A stretch of DNA of 64,000 nucleotides, taken from positions 476,197 through 540,196 of the forward strand of contig BMUD01000001.1 of NCBI GenBank assembly GCA_014650015.1, read 5' to 3'. The notes beneath the pieces are model-generated. The model searched no databases, was not told the origin of the DNA, and worked only from the letters and a program-made list of their open reading frames with translations. Source of the stretch: Streptomyces griseoloalbus. Lineage in GTDB: Bacteria; Actinomycetota; Actinomycetes; Streptomycetales; Streptomycetaceae. The number at the start of each line of letters is the position of its first letter. Position 1 is the first letter of the stretch. The position numbers and the translations under genes are program-made. Below, piece by piece: positions 25,232 to 34,670 of the stretch.

Positions 25232-26629
25232 ATGGCACTTCGATCACGCTCACGCTCAGCGACGCCGACCAGTGGACCGGGCCGCGGCCCCGCCTCCGAC
25301 GGCCGCGCCCGCCATCGCCGGCCCGCCCGGCCCCGTGGCAGCCGGGCCCGGCACCGGGACCGTCAGGCCGCGGCGGAGGAAGTCCGGCGCCGCGCGGAGT
25401 CGCTGTTCGACGCCGACGAGGGCGTCGGGGGCGGCGGAACCAACAGGCGGGTACCGAGCTGGGCCGTACGCGGCGCACGCCCCCTCCCACGGACCGACTC
25501 CTCGGCGGCGAGGGGGCGTTCGGTGGTTGTGGAGCGCGGGGGGTTGGCTGGGCGTTCGGAGGTGGTGGAGCGCGGGGGGTTGGCGGGGCGCTCGGTGGCT
25601 GTGGAGCGCGGGGGGTCCGCGGGCCGTTCGGTGGCCGCCGGTCGTTCGGCGGCCGGGGACGGCTCCGCTGCTCCGGACCGTCCGGTGGTTGCAGACCGTC
25701 CGGTGGTTGCAGACCGTCCGGTGGTTCCGGACCGTCCGGTGGTTGCAGACCGTCCAGTCGATCCAGACGGTCCGGTGGCCGTGCGGCACCGGTCACCGTG
25801 GCCCGGGCGCGGTGCGGTCACGGTGGAGGGCGACGAAGGACTCGCGGACGCGGAGCCGCACGAGACGGCTTCCGCACCGGGGCTTTCGGAGGGGCGGCGC
25901 CGGGAGCGGGCGGGGCTCGCGCTGCGGGAGCGTCTGCCGTTGTGGGTGCAGGCGCGGTGCGGTCTGGAACGGCGGAGCGTGATCGCGCTGTCGATGCTGC
26001 TCGTGGTCGCCGTGGGCTTCGCCGTGCAGCACTTCTGGACGGGGCGCGCCCAGCCGGTACGGGCACCGGAGGTGGTAAGGGCGGCGGTCCCCCAGGGGGA
26101 GCGGGTCGCGGGTGGAGCAGACGGGAGAGAAGGCCGGCCGGGCGCGTCGGCAGGTACGGCGGCGGGCGGCTCGGCGGCGCCCGAGATCGTGGTCGACGTC
26201 AGCGGCAAGGTCCGGGACCCGGGAATCCATCGTCTCCCGGCCGGTTCACGGGTCGAGGACGCGCTGCGTGCGGCGGGCGGAGTACGGCCCGGCACCAGGA
26301 CCGACACCCTCAACCGCGCCCGCTTCCTCGTCGACGGCGAACAGGTGGTCGTGGGAGGCCCGGCACCGGCCGCCGGACCGGGCGGCGCCACCGGAACCGC
26401 CCCCGGCGCCGGTACGGCGGCGGGAGCCGGTCCCGCCGCCCCGGTGTCCCTCAACACCGCCACGCTGGACCAGCTCGACACCCTGCCGGGAGTAGGCCCC
26501 GTGCTGGCGCAGCACATCGTCGACTACCGCACCCGCAACGGCGGTTTCCGCTCGGTGGACGAGCTGCGCGAGGTGAACGGCATCGGCGACCGCCGCTTCG
26601 CGGACCTGCGGAACCTCGTACGGCCATGA
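25232..26629 (+). CDS. comEA: ComEA-like helix-hairpin-helix DNA-binding membrane protein
   Basis: The product is 465 residues. The C-terminal part is classical ComEA: SLBB-type region (VVDVSGKVRDPGIHRLPAGSRVEDALRAAGG, about 310-360) and a helix-hairpin-helix pair (SLNTATLDQLDTLPGVGPVLAQHIVDYR, about 405-465) that binds double-stranded DNA. One transmembrane helix (about 245-265) follows a 240-residue cytosolic N terminus made of basic and low-complexity sequence with two tandem arrays (RSVVVERGGLAG x3 and DRPVVA x5). Typical ComEA proteins have a far shorter N terminus. The ATG at 25232 was chosen because GATCCT ends six bases before it. Its stop overlaps the comEC start. Confidence 0.9.
   Translation: MALRSRSRSATPTSGPGRGPASDGRARHRRPARPRGSRARHRDRQAAAEEVRRRAESLFDADEGVGGGGTNRRVPSWAVRGARPLPRTDSSAARGRSVVVERGGLAGRSEVVERGGLAGRSVAVERGGSAGRSVAAGRSAAGDGSAAPDRPVVADRPVVADRPVVPDRPVVADRPVDPDGPVAVRHRSPWPGRGAVTVEGDEGLADAEPHETASAPGLSEGRRRERAGLALRERLPLWVQARCGLERRSVIALSMLLVVAVGFAVQHFWTGRAQPVRAPEVVRAAVPQGERVAGGADGREGRPGASAGTAAGGSAAPEIVVDVSGKVRDPGIHRLPAGSRVEDALRAAGGVRPGTRTDTLNRARFLVDGEQVVVGGPAPAAGPGGATGTAPGAGTAAGAGPAAPVSLNTATLDQLDTLPGVGPVLAQHIVDYRTRNGGFRSVDELREVNGIGDRRFADLRNLVRP
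25517..25624 (+). repeat. 36-bp x3 tandem repeat inside comEA
   Basis: Three in-frame units encode RS(V/E)V(V)ERGG(L/S)AG (12 residues each) in the cytosolic N terminus; a fourth degenerate unit follows. Confidence 0.93.
25676..25765 (+). repeat. 18-bp x5 tandem repeat inside comEA
   Basis: Five units based on GACCGTCCGGTGGTTGCA encode DRPVV(A/P); the last is degenerate (DRPVDP). Three units are identical at the nucleotide level, indicating recent expansion. Confidence 0.95.
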
Positions 26630-29265
26630 GGACCGACGCCACGGACACAGCGGTGCCACCGCCCCGCGAGCACACCGCCCGACGGCGCGTCCACGCCGCC
26701 TCCGGGAAACGGCTCGGGGCCGCGCACCCGAGGCAGGAGGGACCGACGGACCTCCGACTGGTCCCACCCGCGCTGGCCGCCTGGGGCACGGCGGCGGCGA
26801 TGCTGCACGCCCCGTCCGGCCTGGTGGCGGGTGTCGTGCTCACCTCCCTGCTGGCGGCCGGGGTTCTCCTCCTGGCAGGGAGCAGCCGCCTGACGGGACG
26901 GGGACGGGCCACCGCCCACGCCGGTGCCGCCGCGCTGCTCTGCGTCGCCGCAGCGGCCGGATCGGCGGGTCTGCACGGCTCGGATGTCCGGCGGGGCCCC
27001 GTTCCCGCGCTGGCGGTGGAGTACGCCCGGGTCACCGCCGAGGTCGAGGTCAGCGCCGACCCCCGGCTCACCAGGCCCAGGGTCAGCGGACACCACACGG
27101 CTCCACCGTCCGTCCTGATCGAGGCCGACGTGCGGCGGGTGGCGAGGGCCGGCGGAGCGGCGGAGGCGACCCGGGCACCCGTGCTGCTGATCGTCGACGC
27201 GCGCCCGTCCGAGCGCACCACACGGGGCGGCGCGGGCTCCCCCTGGCTCGCCCTGCTCCCCTCCACCCGCCTGCGCGTCGAGGCACGGCTCGCGCCGGCG
27301 AGGGCGGGCGGTGACCGGTTCGCGGCGGTGCTGCGGGTGAAGGACCGGGGCGGACCGGAGGTGGTCGGGGAGCCGTCGGGGCCGCAGCGGCTGGCGGGAC
27401 GGCTGCGGGGCGGACTGCGGGAGGCCACCGACGGGCTGCCGGCGGACGCGCGGGCGCTGCTGCCCGGGCTGGTCGTGGGAGACACCGCGAGAATCACCCC
27501 GGAACTCGACGAGGCGTTCAGGGAGACAGACCTCACGCACACGCTCGCCGTCTCCGGCGCCAACTTCACCATTCTCCTCGCCCTGCTCCTCGGCCCGCCC
27601 GGCCTCGCGCAGCACGTCGAGCGCCGAGGACTCGCCCCCCGCCTCGGCATCTCCCTGCGGACCACGGCACTGCTGGGCGCGGCACTCTCCCTCGCGTTCG
27701 TCGTCGTGTGCCGGCCGGACCCCAGCGTGCTGCGGGCCGCCGCCTGCGGATCCGTCGCGCTGCTCGCGCTCGCCACCGGCCGCCGCAGATCACTGATCCC
27801 CGCGCTGGCGACGGCCGTGCTCCTGCTGGTCCTGTACGACCCGTGGCTGGCCCGCAGTTACGGCTTCCTGCTCTCCGTGCTGGCCACCGGCGCGCTGCTC
27901 ACGCTCGCTCCGCGCTGGAGCGCGGGGCTGCGGCGCCGCGGGGTTCCGCCCCGCCTCGCGGAGGCGCTGGCCGCCGCGGGCGCCGCGCAGGCGCTGTGCG
28001 CGCCGGTGGTCGCCGTGCTCGCGGCGCGGGTGAGTCTGGTGGCGATCCCGTGCAATCTGCTCGCGGAGTTCGCCCTCGCACCGGCCACGGTGCTGGGCTT
28101 CCTGGCCCTGGCGACGGCGCCGGTGGCGATGCCGGCGGCGAAGGCGCTGGCCTGGTGCGCGAGCTGGCCCACGGAGTGGATCGCGGGAGTCGCCAGGACC
28201 GGGGCGGCGCTGCCCGGCGCGGGGGTGGACTGGCCCGGCGGCTGGACCGGAGCGGCGGCGCTCGGCGCCGTGACCCTGGCCGCGCTGCTCGTGGGGCGGC
28301 GGCTGCTCGGACACCCCTGGTGGTGCGGCGCCTGCGCACTGCTGCTGGTGCTGCTTGTGGTGCAGCCACCGCCGCTGACCCGGGTGATCACGGGCTGGCC
28401 GCCGCCGGGCTGGCGGATGGTGATGTGCGACGTGGGACAGGGCGACGCGATGGTGCTGGCGGCGGGCGAGGGCTCCGGCGTGGTCGTGGACGCCGGACCC
28501 GACCCCGCCCTCGTGGACCGCTGCCTGCGCTCCCTGGGCATCACCAGGGTGCCCCTGGTCGTACTGACCCACTTCCACGCCGACCACGTGGCGGGCCTGC
28601 CCGGCGTACTGCGCGGACGGGCGGTGGGCGCCGTCGAGACGACGGCCTTCGAGGAACCGGCCGGCCAGGCCGCGTTCGTACGCGGACTCGCGGCCGCCCG
28701 GCAGGTTCCGGTGACGCATGCCGTCGCCGGCGAGGTGCGGCGCGCGGGGGAGCTGTCCTGGGAAGTGGTGTGGCCCCCGCCGAGCGCCCCGCCATCACAG
28801 GGCCCGCACCCTTCCGGTCCGCAGGTCCCCGGTCCGCCGCCTTCCGGGACGTCGCCCCCGGGTCTGCCGTCCCTGGGCCCGGTGCCGGAGGGGCCGAACG
28901 ACGCCAGCGTGGCCATGCTGGTCCGCACGGCCGGCCTGCGCCTGCTGCTGCTCGGGGACCTGGAACCCCCGGCCCAGCGCGCCCTGGCGAGGTCACCGGC
29001 GGCCCAGCGGCTGGCCGACGTGGACGTCCTGAAGGTCGCCCACCACGGCTCGGCGTATCAGGATCCCGACCTCATACGCAGGGCCGCCCCGAGGCTGGCG
29101 TTGATCAGCACGGGGCAGGACAACACGTACGGACATCCGGCACCGGGCACGGTCGACGCCCTGCGCGCCGGGGGCGCGACGGTGCTGCGGACGGACCGGG
29201 ACGGGGCCCTGGCGGTGACAGGCGGAGGGGAGGGGAGCGAAGAGCCGCGGGTGGCGCGACACTGA
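26626..29265 (+). CDS. comEC: ComEC/Rec2-type DNA-uptake channel
   Basis: ComEC forms the membrane channel for single-stranded DNA and may degrade the other strand. The 879-residue product starts at an ATG overlapping the comEA stop (ATGA). It has N-terminal transmembrane helices and a soluble OB-like domain, the Competence domain with LTHTLAVSGANFTILLALL (about 305) and several membrane helices (340-590), then a metallo-beta-lactamase domain: GQGDAMVL near 605, LTHFHADHVAGL near 647, LLLGDLEPPAQ near 768 and KVAHHGSAYQD near 803. All metal ligands of that fold are present, so the enzyme part looks intact. Natural competence is not generally demonstrated in streptomycetes, so its physiological role is open. 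Confidence 0.94.
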   Translation: MRTDATDTAVPPPREHTARRRVHAASGKRLGAAHPRQEGPTDLRLVPPALAAWGTAAAMLHAPSGLVAGVVLTSLLAAGVLLLAGSSRLTGRGRATAHAGAAALLCVAAAAGSAGLHGSDVRRGPVPALAVEYARVTAEVEVSADPRLTRPRVSGHHTAPPSVLIEADVRRVARAGGAAEATRAPVLLIVDARPSERTTRGGAGSPWLALLPSTRLRVEARLAPARAGGDRFAAVLRVKDRGGPEVVGEPSGPQRLAGRLRGGLREATDGLPADARALLPGLVVGDTARITPELDEAFRETDLTHTLAVSGANFTILLALLLGPPGLAQHVERRGLAPRLGISLRTTALLGAALSLAFVVVCRPDPSVLRAAACGSVALLALATGRRRSLIPALATAVLLLVLYDPWLARSYGFLLSVLATGALLTLAPRWSAGLRRRGVPPRLAEALAAAGAAQALCAPVVAVLAARVSLVAIPCNLLAEFALAPATVLGFLALATAPVAMPAAKALAWCASWPTEWIAGVARTGAALPGAGVDWPGGWTGAAALGAVTLAALLVGRRLLGHPWWCGACALLLVLLVVQPPPLTRVITGWPPPGWRMVMCDVGQGDAMVLAAGEGSGVVVDAGPDPALVDRCLRSLGITRVPLVVLTHFHADHVAGLPGVLRGRAVGAVETTAFEEPAGQAAFVRGLAAARQVPVTHAVAGEVRRAGELSWEVVWPPPSAPPSQGPHPSGPQVPGPPPSGTSPPGLPSLGPVPEGPNDASVAMLVRTAGLRLLLLGDLEPPAQRALARSPAAQRLADVDVLKVAHHGSAYQDPDLIRRAAPRLALISTGQDNTYGHPAPGTVDALRAGGATVLRTDRDGALAVTGGGEGSEEPRVARH

Positions 29266-29281
29266 GGGCGTGACCGAGGGC

Positions 29282-30121
29282 ATGAACACCGCGGGGATCG
29301 ACGCCTATCTGAGCCGACTGGGCGTCGAACAGCCCGCCCGGCCCACCGTGGACGCGCTGCGCGAGCTGCACCTGCGACATCTGCGGACCGTGCCGTTCGA
29401 GAACCTGTCCATCCATCTCGGCGAGGAGATCGTGCTGGACGAGAAGCGGCTGCTGGACAAGGTGGTCCAGGGGCGGCGGGGCGGGTTCTGCTACGAACTC
29501 AACGGAGCCTTCGGGGCGTTGCTGGCCGCGATCGGCTACGACGTCACGCTGCTCGCCGCACGGGTGTACGGGGACGGGGGCCGGCTCGGCATTCCGTACG
29601 ACCATCTCGCGCTGCGGGTACGGACGGTGGACGGGGGCGACCGGCTGGCCGACGTCGGCTTCGGGGCCCACTGCCATCTCCCGCTCGCCTTCGGGGAGCG
29701 GGGGGAGCAGGAGGACCCCGGAGGCACCTTCCGGATCGTCGAGGCGGGTGCCGACGCGGCCGGGGTGCGCGGCGGGCACGACAGGGTGGAGGCGGCGGAC
29801 CTGGACGTGACCCGGAACGCGCGGCCGGTGTACCGCCTGGAGGTCCGGCCGAGGGCGCTCGACGACTTCACGGCCGGGGCGTGGTGGCACAGCACCTCAC
29901 CGGCCTCCCACTTCACCCGGTCGCTCGTGTGCTCGCGGGTCACCGAGGACGGGGGGCGGATCACGCTCAGCGGGCGGCGGTTCACGGTCACGGCGCCGGA
30001 CGGGACGCGGCGGGAACGCGAGATCGGGACGGACGAGGAGGTCCTCGGTGTCTACCGGGACCGGTTCGGGATCGGGCTGGACGCGGTGCCGACGGTGCGG
30101 GGCACCGGGCACGGCGGCTGA
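29282..30121 (+). CDS. Arylamine N-acetyltransferase
   Basis: NAT enzymes transfer acetyl groups from acetyl-CoA to arylamines or hydrazines through a cysteine. The 279-residue product has the catalytic triad in place: Cys in RRGGFCYELNGAF (about 70), His in YDHLALRV (about 109) and Asp in LADVGFGAH (about 124). The N-terminal FENLSIHLGEEIVLD block is also typical. A GTG four codons upstream is an alternative start; the ATG is preceded by GAGGG. In some actinobacteria NATs act in secondary metabolism, but no pathway genes are adjacent here. Confidence 0.95.
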   Translation: MNTAGIDAYLSRLGVEQPARPTVDALRELHLRHLRTVPFENLSIHLGEEIVLDEKRLLDKVVQGRRGGFCYELNGAFGALLAAIGYDVTLLAARVYGDGGRLGIPYDHLALRVRTVDGGDRLADVGFGAHCHLPLAFGERGEQEDPGGTFRIVEAGADAAGVRGGHDRVEAADLDVTRNARPVYRLEVRPRALDDFTAGAWWHSTSPASHFTRSLVCSRVTEDGGRITLSGRRFTVTAPDGTRREREIGTDEEVLGVYRDRFGIGLDAVPTVRGTGHGG

Positions 30122-30131
30122 CCCGGTAACG

Positions 30132-30144
30132 GACAATGGCCCGT
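30132..30144 (+). promoter_or_regulatory. Predicted leaderless promoter
   Basis: GACAAT (30132-30137) ends seven bases before the GTG at 30145. An in-frame ATG inside the hexamer (30136) is therefore a less likely start. Confidence 0.4.
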
Positions 30145-30390
30145 GTGAGTGATGTGCGACATGTGCTGGTGCTGCCCGACCGTGATGCCGCGGAAGAGGT
30201 GGCCGGGGCCCTCGGCGGACGGTTGGGCGTGGACGAGGAGCCACGGCTGGTGCGGGACGCCCTGGCGGGCGAGGACGACGCGGAGGACGCGCAGTGGCTC
30301 GTCCTCCTGCGGGACGAGTCGGGGCGGCTGGACCCCGGCGAGCTGGACGAGTTCGTGGCGGAGTGGGACGGCTGGCGCGAGGAGCCGTAG
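30145..30390 (+). CDS. Small acidic protein of unknown function (81 aa)
   Basis: The product, VSDVRHVLVLPDRDAAEEVA onward, is very acidic, with a beta-alpha start and a C-terminal LDEFVAEWDGWREEP. It has no cysteine, membrane helix or known motif. The hydrophobic pattern in the first 15 residues suggests a compact fold. It lies between the NAT gene and an 11-unit tandem repeat before holA. I do not recognise the family. Confidence 0.7.
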   Translation: MSDVRHVLVLPDRDAAEEVAGALGGRLGVDEEPRLVRDALAGEDDAEDAQWLVLLRDESGRLDPGELDEFVAEWDGWREEP

Positions 30391-30391
30391 C

Positions 30392-30578
30392 GGGCCCGCA
30401 GTCCGGCCGGCCCCGCAGTCCGGCCGGCCCCGCAGGCCGACCGGGCCCGCAGTCCGGTCGGCCCCGCAGTCCGGTCGGGCCCGCAGTCCGGTCGGGCCCG
30501 CAGTCCGGCCGGGCCCGCAGTCCGGCCGGGCCCGCAGTCCGGCCGGGCCCGCAGTCCGGCCGGCCCCGCAGGCCGACC
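30392..30578. repeat. 11 tandem copies of a 17-bp repeat
   Basis: Eleven back-to-back 17-bp units of consensus GG(G/C)CCCGCAGTCCGG(C/T)C begin one base after the stop of the small acidic gene. Units 3 and 11 share the same variant (...AGGCCGACC), implying block duplication. With a 17-bp period no frame is conserved. It is not a CRISPR array: there are no spacers. Confidence 0.97.
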
Positions 30579-30660
30579 GGAGGGCACGGGCCCCCGGCGG
30601 CAGCGGCCGGGTGACGCGGGCCGGGCGGTGTTGTCAGTGGCGCGTGGGATGCTTGTCGCA

Positions 30661-31650
30661 ATGGCCAGGAAGACCGCATCCGACGACCCCCTCGCCCCGG
30701 TGACGCTCGCCGTGGGCCAGGAGGACCTGCTCCTCGACCGTGCCGTGCGGGAGGTGGTGGCCGCCGCGAAGGCCGCCGACGCGGACACGGACGTACGTGA
30801 CCTGACGCCGGACCAGCTCCAGCCCGGCACCCTCGCCGAGCTGACGAGCCCGTCGCTCTTCGCGGAGCGCAAGGTCGTGGTCGTACGCAACGCGCAGGAT
30901 CTGTCGGCCGACACCGTCAAGGACGTGAAGGCGTACCTCGCAGCGCCCGCCGAGGAGATCACGCTGGTGCTGCTGCACGCGGGCGGAGCCAAGGGCAAGG
31001 GACTGCTCGACGCGGCGCGCAAGGCGGGCGCACGGGAGGTGGCGTGCCCGAAGATGACGAAGCCGGCCGACCGGCTGGCCTTCGTGCGGGGCGAGTTCCG
31101 GGCCACCGGGAGATCGGCCACACCGGAAGCGTGCCAGGTGCTGGTCGACGCCATCGGCAGCGATCTGCGTGAACTGGCCTCGGCGGTGTCCCAGCTGGTC
31201 GCGGACGTCGAGGGCACGATCGACGAGGAGGTCGTCGGCCGGTACTACACCGGGCGGGCCGAGGCATCGAGCTTCACGGTCGCCGACCGTGCGGTCGAGG
31301 GACGCGCGGCGGAGGCCCTGGAGGCCCTGCGCTGGTCGCTGTCGACCGGGGTGGCTCCCGTGCTGATCACCAGCGCGCTGGCCCAGGGGGTACGGGCGAT
31401 CGGCAAGCTGTCGTCGGCGCGCGGCGGCAGACCGGCCGATCTCGCCCGCGAGCTGGGCATGCCGCCGTGGAAGATCGACCGGGTGCGGCAGCAGATGCGC
31501 GGCTGGACCCCGGACGGCGTGGCCGTGGCGCTGCGCGCGGTGGCCGAGGCGGACGCGGGCGTGAAGGGCGGCGGGGACGACCCGGAGTACGCCCTGGAGA
31601 AGGCGGTCGTCACCATCGCGCGGGCGGCGCGGTCGAGGGGACGGGCCTGA
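30661..31650 (+). CDS. holA: DNA polymerase III subunit delta
   Basis: The delta subunit opens the sliding clamp within the clamp loader. The 329-residue product has LAVGQEDLLLDRAVREVV at the N terminus, an ASPSLF-like FAERKVVVVRNAQDL strand and the C-terminal collar domain (EALEALRWSLSTGVAPVLITSALAQGVRAIGKL; AREL-GMPPWKIDRVRQQ). Delta is a weakly conserved AAA+ relative without a functional P-loop, and none is seen. GATGCT seven bases before the ATG may be a -10 for a nearly leaderless transcript. rpsT lies shortly downstream on the other strand, as in many actinobacteria. Confidence 0.94.
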   Translation: MARKTASDDPLAPVTLAVGQEDLLLDRAVREVVAAAKAADADTDVRDLTPDQLQPGTLAELTSPSLFAERKVVVVRNAQDLSADTVKDVKAYLAAPAEEITLVLLHAGGAKGKGLLDAARKAGAREVACPKMTKPADRLAFVRGEFRATGRSATPEACQVLVDAIGSDLRELASAVSQLVADVEGTIDEEVVGRYYTGRAEASSFTVADRAVEGRAAEALEALRWSLSTGVAPVLITSALAQGVRAIGKLSSARGGRPADLARELGMPPWKIDRVRQQMRGWTPDGVAVALRAVAEADAGVKGGGDDPEYALEKAVVTIARAARSRGRA

Positions 31651-31656
31651 CCCCGG

Positions 31657-32161
31657 TCGCGCGGGCTACGACGCCTTCACGTAAGCGGGGACTTGAAAGA
31701 CCCTGCGCGCGATGTGTGCGGCGGATGCCACCCGTCACGTGCCGGTGACCGGCGCCCTGTCCGGAGACTACAAGGGCCGGGACGCGATTCCCGACATGTA
31801 CCGGCGGCTCGGTGAGGAGACCGGCGGGACGTTCGCCGTCTGGTTGCGGCAGGTCCTGGTCGACGGCCGGGGGCACGCGGTGAGCCCGCACCACCTCACG
31901 GCCGACCGGCGGGGCGAGCACCTGGACGAGGACGGAGGCATCGTCTTCCGGCTCGTCGGGGACAGGACGACGGACCTGGACGAGTGCGTCGCGGACATCG
32001 ACACGATGAACGACCTCTGCTCCCGGACGATGCCGAAGGCCCCGCCCGCCACCCTGGGGAAGGGTGAGGGAGCGGGGCCTTCGGATGAAGCCTGTGAGCC
32101 CGTACCCGCGTGGCGAACGCAGGCCGCGTACGAGCTCGGGGTGCCGGCCGGGGGCGGATGA
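31657..32161 (+). pseudogene. Decayed NTF2-like (SnoaL-type) gene
   Basis: An ATG at 31712 opens 149 residues whose middle (GDYKGRDAIPDMYRRLGEETGGTF ... LDEDGGIVFRLVGD) is the core of an NTF2-like domain. The expected N-terminal helix is missing from this frame, but immediately upstream other frames encode GYDAFT and then, after a stop and a one-base shift (AAA GAC), DLKTLRAM leading into the open part. These pieces spell a normal family N terminus (GYDAFTAGDLKTLRAM), so I infer a stop and frameshifts have broken the gene. The C terminus also runs past the usual domain end into unrelated sequence. Family members are often small ligand-binding or polyketide cyclase-like proteins. Confidence 0.6.
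32034..32083. terminator. Hairpin between convergent NTF2-like remnant and rpsT
   Basis: CGAAGGCCCCGC (32034-32045) pairs perfectly with GCGGGGCCTTCG (32072-32083) around a 26-base loop. It overlaps the end of the NTF2-like frame and lies downstream of rpsT on the minus strand, so it may serve as the rpsT terminator. Confidence 0.6.
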
Positions 32162-32208
32162 GAGAGGGCCCGCCCGGAGTCCCGCCGACGGTCAGATCAA
32201 GGGGTTGT

Positions 32209-32475
32209 TCAGCCCTTGACGGCCGCGACCTTCTGAGCCAGCGCCGACTTCTTGTTGGCGGCCTGGTTCTTGTGGATGACGCCCTTGGAGACGGCCTTGT
32301 CGAGCTGACGAGCGGCGGAGCGCTGGTACTCGGTGGCCTTCTCGGTGTCACCCGCGGCGGCGGCCTCACGGGCCTTGCGGATCGCGGTCTTCAGAGAGGA
32401 CTTGACGGCCTTGTTGCGCAGCCGGGCCTTCTCGTTGGTCTTGTTCCGCTTGATCTGGGACTTGATGTTCGCCAC
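32209..32475 (-). CDS. rpsT: 30S ribosomal protein S20
   Basis: S20 is an early-binding 16S rRNA protein. The 88-residue product begins [21 protein letters not shown] and ends in [14 protein letters not shown], matching the family in length and Lys/Arg/Ala-rich helical character. The GTG at 32475 is the correct start; the frame is open upstream to 32694 but without homology. A GAGG lies 8-9 bases before it. It is divergent from lepA, an arrangement common in actinobacteria; S20 and LepA both concern ribosome function. Confidence 0.98.
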   Translation of the reverse strand: MANIKSQIKRNKTNEKARLRNKAVKSSLKTAIRKAREAAAAGDTEKATEYQRSAARQLDKAVSKGVIHKNQAANKKSALAQKVAAVKG

Positions 32476-32728
32476 GAATGAGCCTCTACAGGTTCTGGCA
32501 CGGAGCCGCACGATGCCGCACGGATCCCGCACCGGGTGATTTCTTGGGGTGTGCCTCGTGCTGAGAGGGCATGAGACACAGCCCCCCACACTACCAGCGG
32601 CCCATTCAGTGGCCCAAACCCGTCCCGGGTCCCCACCCGTGGGACCATGGAGGCTACGTATCGATCCGACCCGAGACCGCAGACGCACAAGCACACGTAT
32701 GCGGACGCCTCAAGAATCAGGACCCTGC

Positions 32729-34597
32729 GTGCCCGCGATCCCCAGCCATGTGCCCGAGCCGAGCCGTACCGACCCCGCGCTGATCCGCAACTTCTGCATC
32801 ATCGCGCACATCGACCACGGCAAGTCCACGCTCGCCGACCGGATGCTCCAGCTGACCGGTGTGGTCGAGCAGCGGCAGATGCGCGCTCAGTACCTCGACC
32901 GCATGGACATCGAGCGTGAGCGCGGCATCACGATCAAGTCCCAGGCGGTGCGGTTGCCGTGGGCGCCCACCGACGACAAGGGCAACACGCACATCCTCAA
33001 CATGATCGACACCCCGGGGCACGTCGACTTCACCTACGAGGTCTCGCGGTCGCTCGCCGCGTGCGAGGGCACCGTCCTCCTGGTCGACGCCGCCCAGGGC
33101 ATCGAGGCGCAGACCCTCGCCAACCTCTACCTGGCGATGGAGAACGACCTCACGATCATCCCGGTGCTCAACAAGATCGACCTGCCGGCCGCACAGCCCG
33201 AGAAGTTCTCCGAGGAGCTGGCCAACCTGGTCGGCTGTGACCCGGACGACGTCCTCAAGGTGTCCGCGAAGACCGGCCTCGGCGTCGAGGCGCTGCTGGA
33301 CAAGGTGGTCGCCGAGATCCCCGCCCCGGTCGGCGTCAAGGACGCCCCCGCCCGCGCGATGATCTTCGACTCGGTCTACGACTCCTACCGCGGTGTCGTG
33401 ACGTACGTCCGTGTCATCGACGGCCAGCTCAACAAGCGCGAGCGGATCCGGATGATGTCCACCGGCGCGACCCACGAGCTGCTGGAGATCGGCACCAACT
33501 CGCCGGAGATGCTGTCCGCCGACGGCCTCGGCGTCGGCGAGGTGGGCTACCTCATCACCGGTGTGAAGGACGTCCGCCAGTCGAAGGTCGGTGACACCGT
33601 CACCAGCCAGCACAAGGGCGCCGAGGAGGCGCTCGGCGGCTACAAGGACCCCAAGCCGATGGTGTTCTCCGGCCTCTACCCGCTGGACGGCTCGGACTAC
33701 CCGGAGCTGCGCGAGGCCCTGGACAAGCTCCAGCTCAACGACGCAGCCCTGGTCTACGAGCCGGAGACCTCCGCCGCCCTCGGTTTCGGTTTCCGCGTCG
33801 GCTTCCTCGGCCTGCTGCACCTCGACGTGATCCGCGAGCGCCTGGAGCGCGAGTTCGGGCTCGACCTGATCGCCACCGCGCCGAACGTGGTCTACCGGGT
33901 GGTCATGGAGGACGGCAGCGAGCACACCGTCACCAACCCCAGCGAGTTCCCCGAGGGGAAGATCGACGAGGTGTACGAGCCGGTCGTGCGCGCCACCATC
34001 CTGGCGCCCAGCGAGTTCATCGGCTCGATCATGGAGCTGTGCCAGACCCGGCGCGGTGTGCTGCTCGGCATGGACTACCTCTCCGAGGACCGGGTCGAGA
34101 TCCGCTACACCCTCCCGCTCGCCGAGATCGTCTTCGACTTCTTCGACCAGCTGAAGTCCAAGACCCGCGGTTACGCCTCGCTCGACTACGAGCCCACCGG
34201 TGAGCAGACCTCCAGCCTGGTCAAGGTCGACATCCTGCTGCACGGCGACAAGGTGGACGCGTTCTCCGCGATCACCCACAAGGACCAGGCGTACGCGTAC
34301 GGCGTACGGCTCGTCGCCAAGCTCAAGGAGCTGATCCCGCGGCAGGCCTTCGAGGTGCCGGTGCAGGCCGCCATCGGCTCCCGGGTCATCGCCCGCGAGA
34401 CCATCCGCGCCATCCGCAAGGACGTCCTCGCCAAGTGCTACGGCGGTGACATCTCCCGCAAGCGGAAGCTGCTGGAGAAGCAGAAGGAAGGCAAGAAGCG
34501 GATGAAGATGGTGGGTTCCGTGGAAGTTCCGCAGGAGGCATTCATCGCTGTCCTCTCCAGCGATGACAGCGCGGGATCGGGCAAGAGCAAGAAGTAG
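32729..34597 (+). CDS. lepA: Elongation factor 4 (LepA)
   Basis: LepA is a translational GTPase acting on stalled or assembling ribosomes. The 622-residue product from the GTG at 32729 has G1 AHIDHGKST (about 25-33), the switch [23 protein letters not shown] and the SAKTG loop, then domains II-IV and the LepA-specific C-terminal domain (ending [17 protein letters not shown]). Length and all motifs match the family. An in-frame extension to 32549 has no homology. A GC-rich hairpin follows. Confidence 0.98.
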   Translation: MPAIPSHVPEPSRTDPALIRNFCIIAHIDHGKSTLADRMLQLTGVVEQRQMRAQYLDRMDIERERGITIKSQAVRLPWAPTDDKGNTHILNMIDTPGHVDFTYEVSRSLAACEGTVLLVDAAQGIEAQTLANLYLAMENDLTIIPVLNKIDLPAAQPEKFSEELANLVGCDPDDVLKVSAKTGLGVEALLDKVVAEIPAPVGVKDAPARAMIFDSVYDSYRGVVTYVRVIDGQLNKRERIRMMSTGATHELLEIGTNSPEMLSADGLGVGEVGYLITGVKDVRQSKVGDTVTSQHKGAEEALGGYKDPKPMVFSGLYPLDGSDYPELREALDKLQLNDAALVYEPETSAALGFGFRVGFLGLLHLDVIRERLEREFGLDLIATAPNVVYRVVMEDGSEHTVTNPSEFPEGKIDEVYEPVVRATILAPSEFIGSIMELCQTRRGVLLGMDYLSEDRVEIRYTLPLAEIVFDFFDQLKSKTRGYASLDYEPTGEQTSSLVKVDILLHGDKVDAFSAITHKDQAYAYGVRLVAKLKELIPRQAFEVPVQAAIGSRVIARETIRAIRKDVLAKCYGGDISRKRKLLEKQKEGKKRMKMVGSVEVPQEAFIAVLSSDDSAGSGKSKK

Positions 34598-34636
34598 CCG
34601 GGGTTACTGCGGGTCACTCCGCAAACCGGGCGGAAC

Positions 34637-34670
34637 AGGGGCCCGTCGCACGCAGGTGCGGCGGGCCCCT
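34637..34670 (+). terminator. lepA terminator hairpin
   Basis: AGGGGCCCGTCGCAC pairs with GTGCGGCGGGCCCCT (one T:G wobble) around a 4-base loop, 39 bases after the lepA stop. Confidence 0.75.

Noticed and set aside
25171-29265. 1364-residue frame covering comEC with a long N-terminal part
   Set aside because: The part before 26626 is comEA read in another frame. The comEC start ATG overlaps the comEA stop.
30392-30578. CRISPR-like array
   Set aside because: The 17-bp units are directly adjacent with no spacers and no cas genes nearby; it is a simple tandem repeat.
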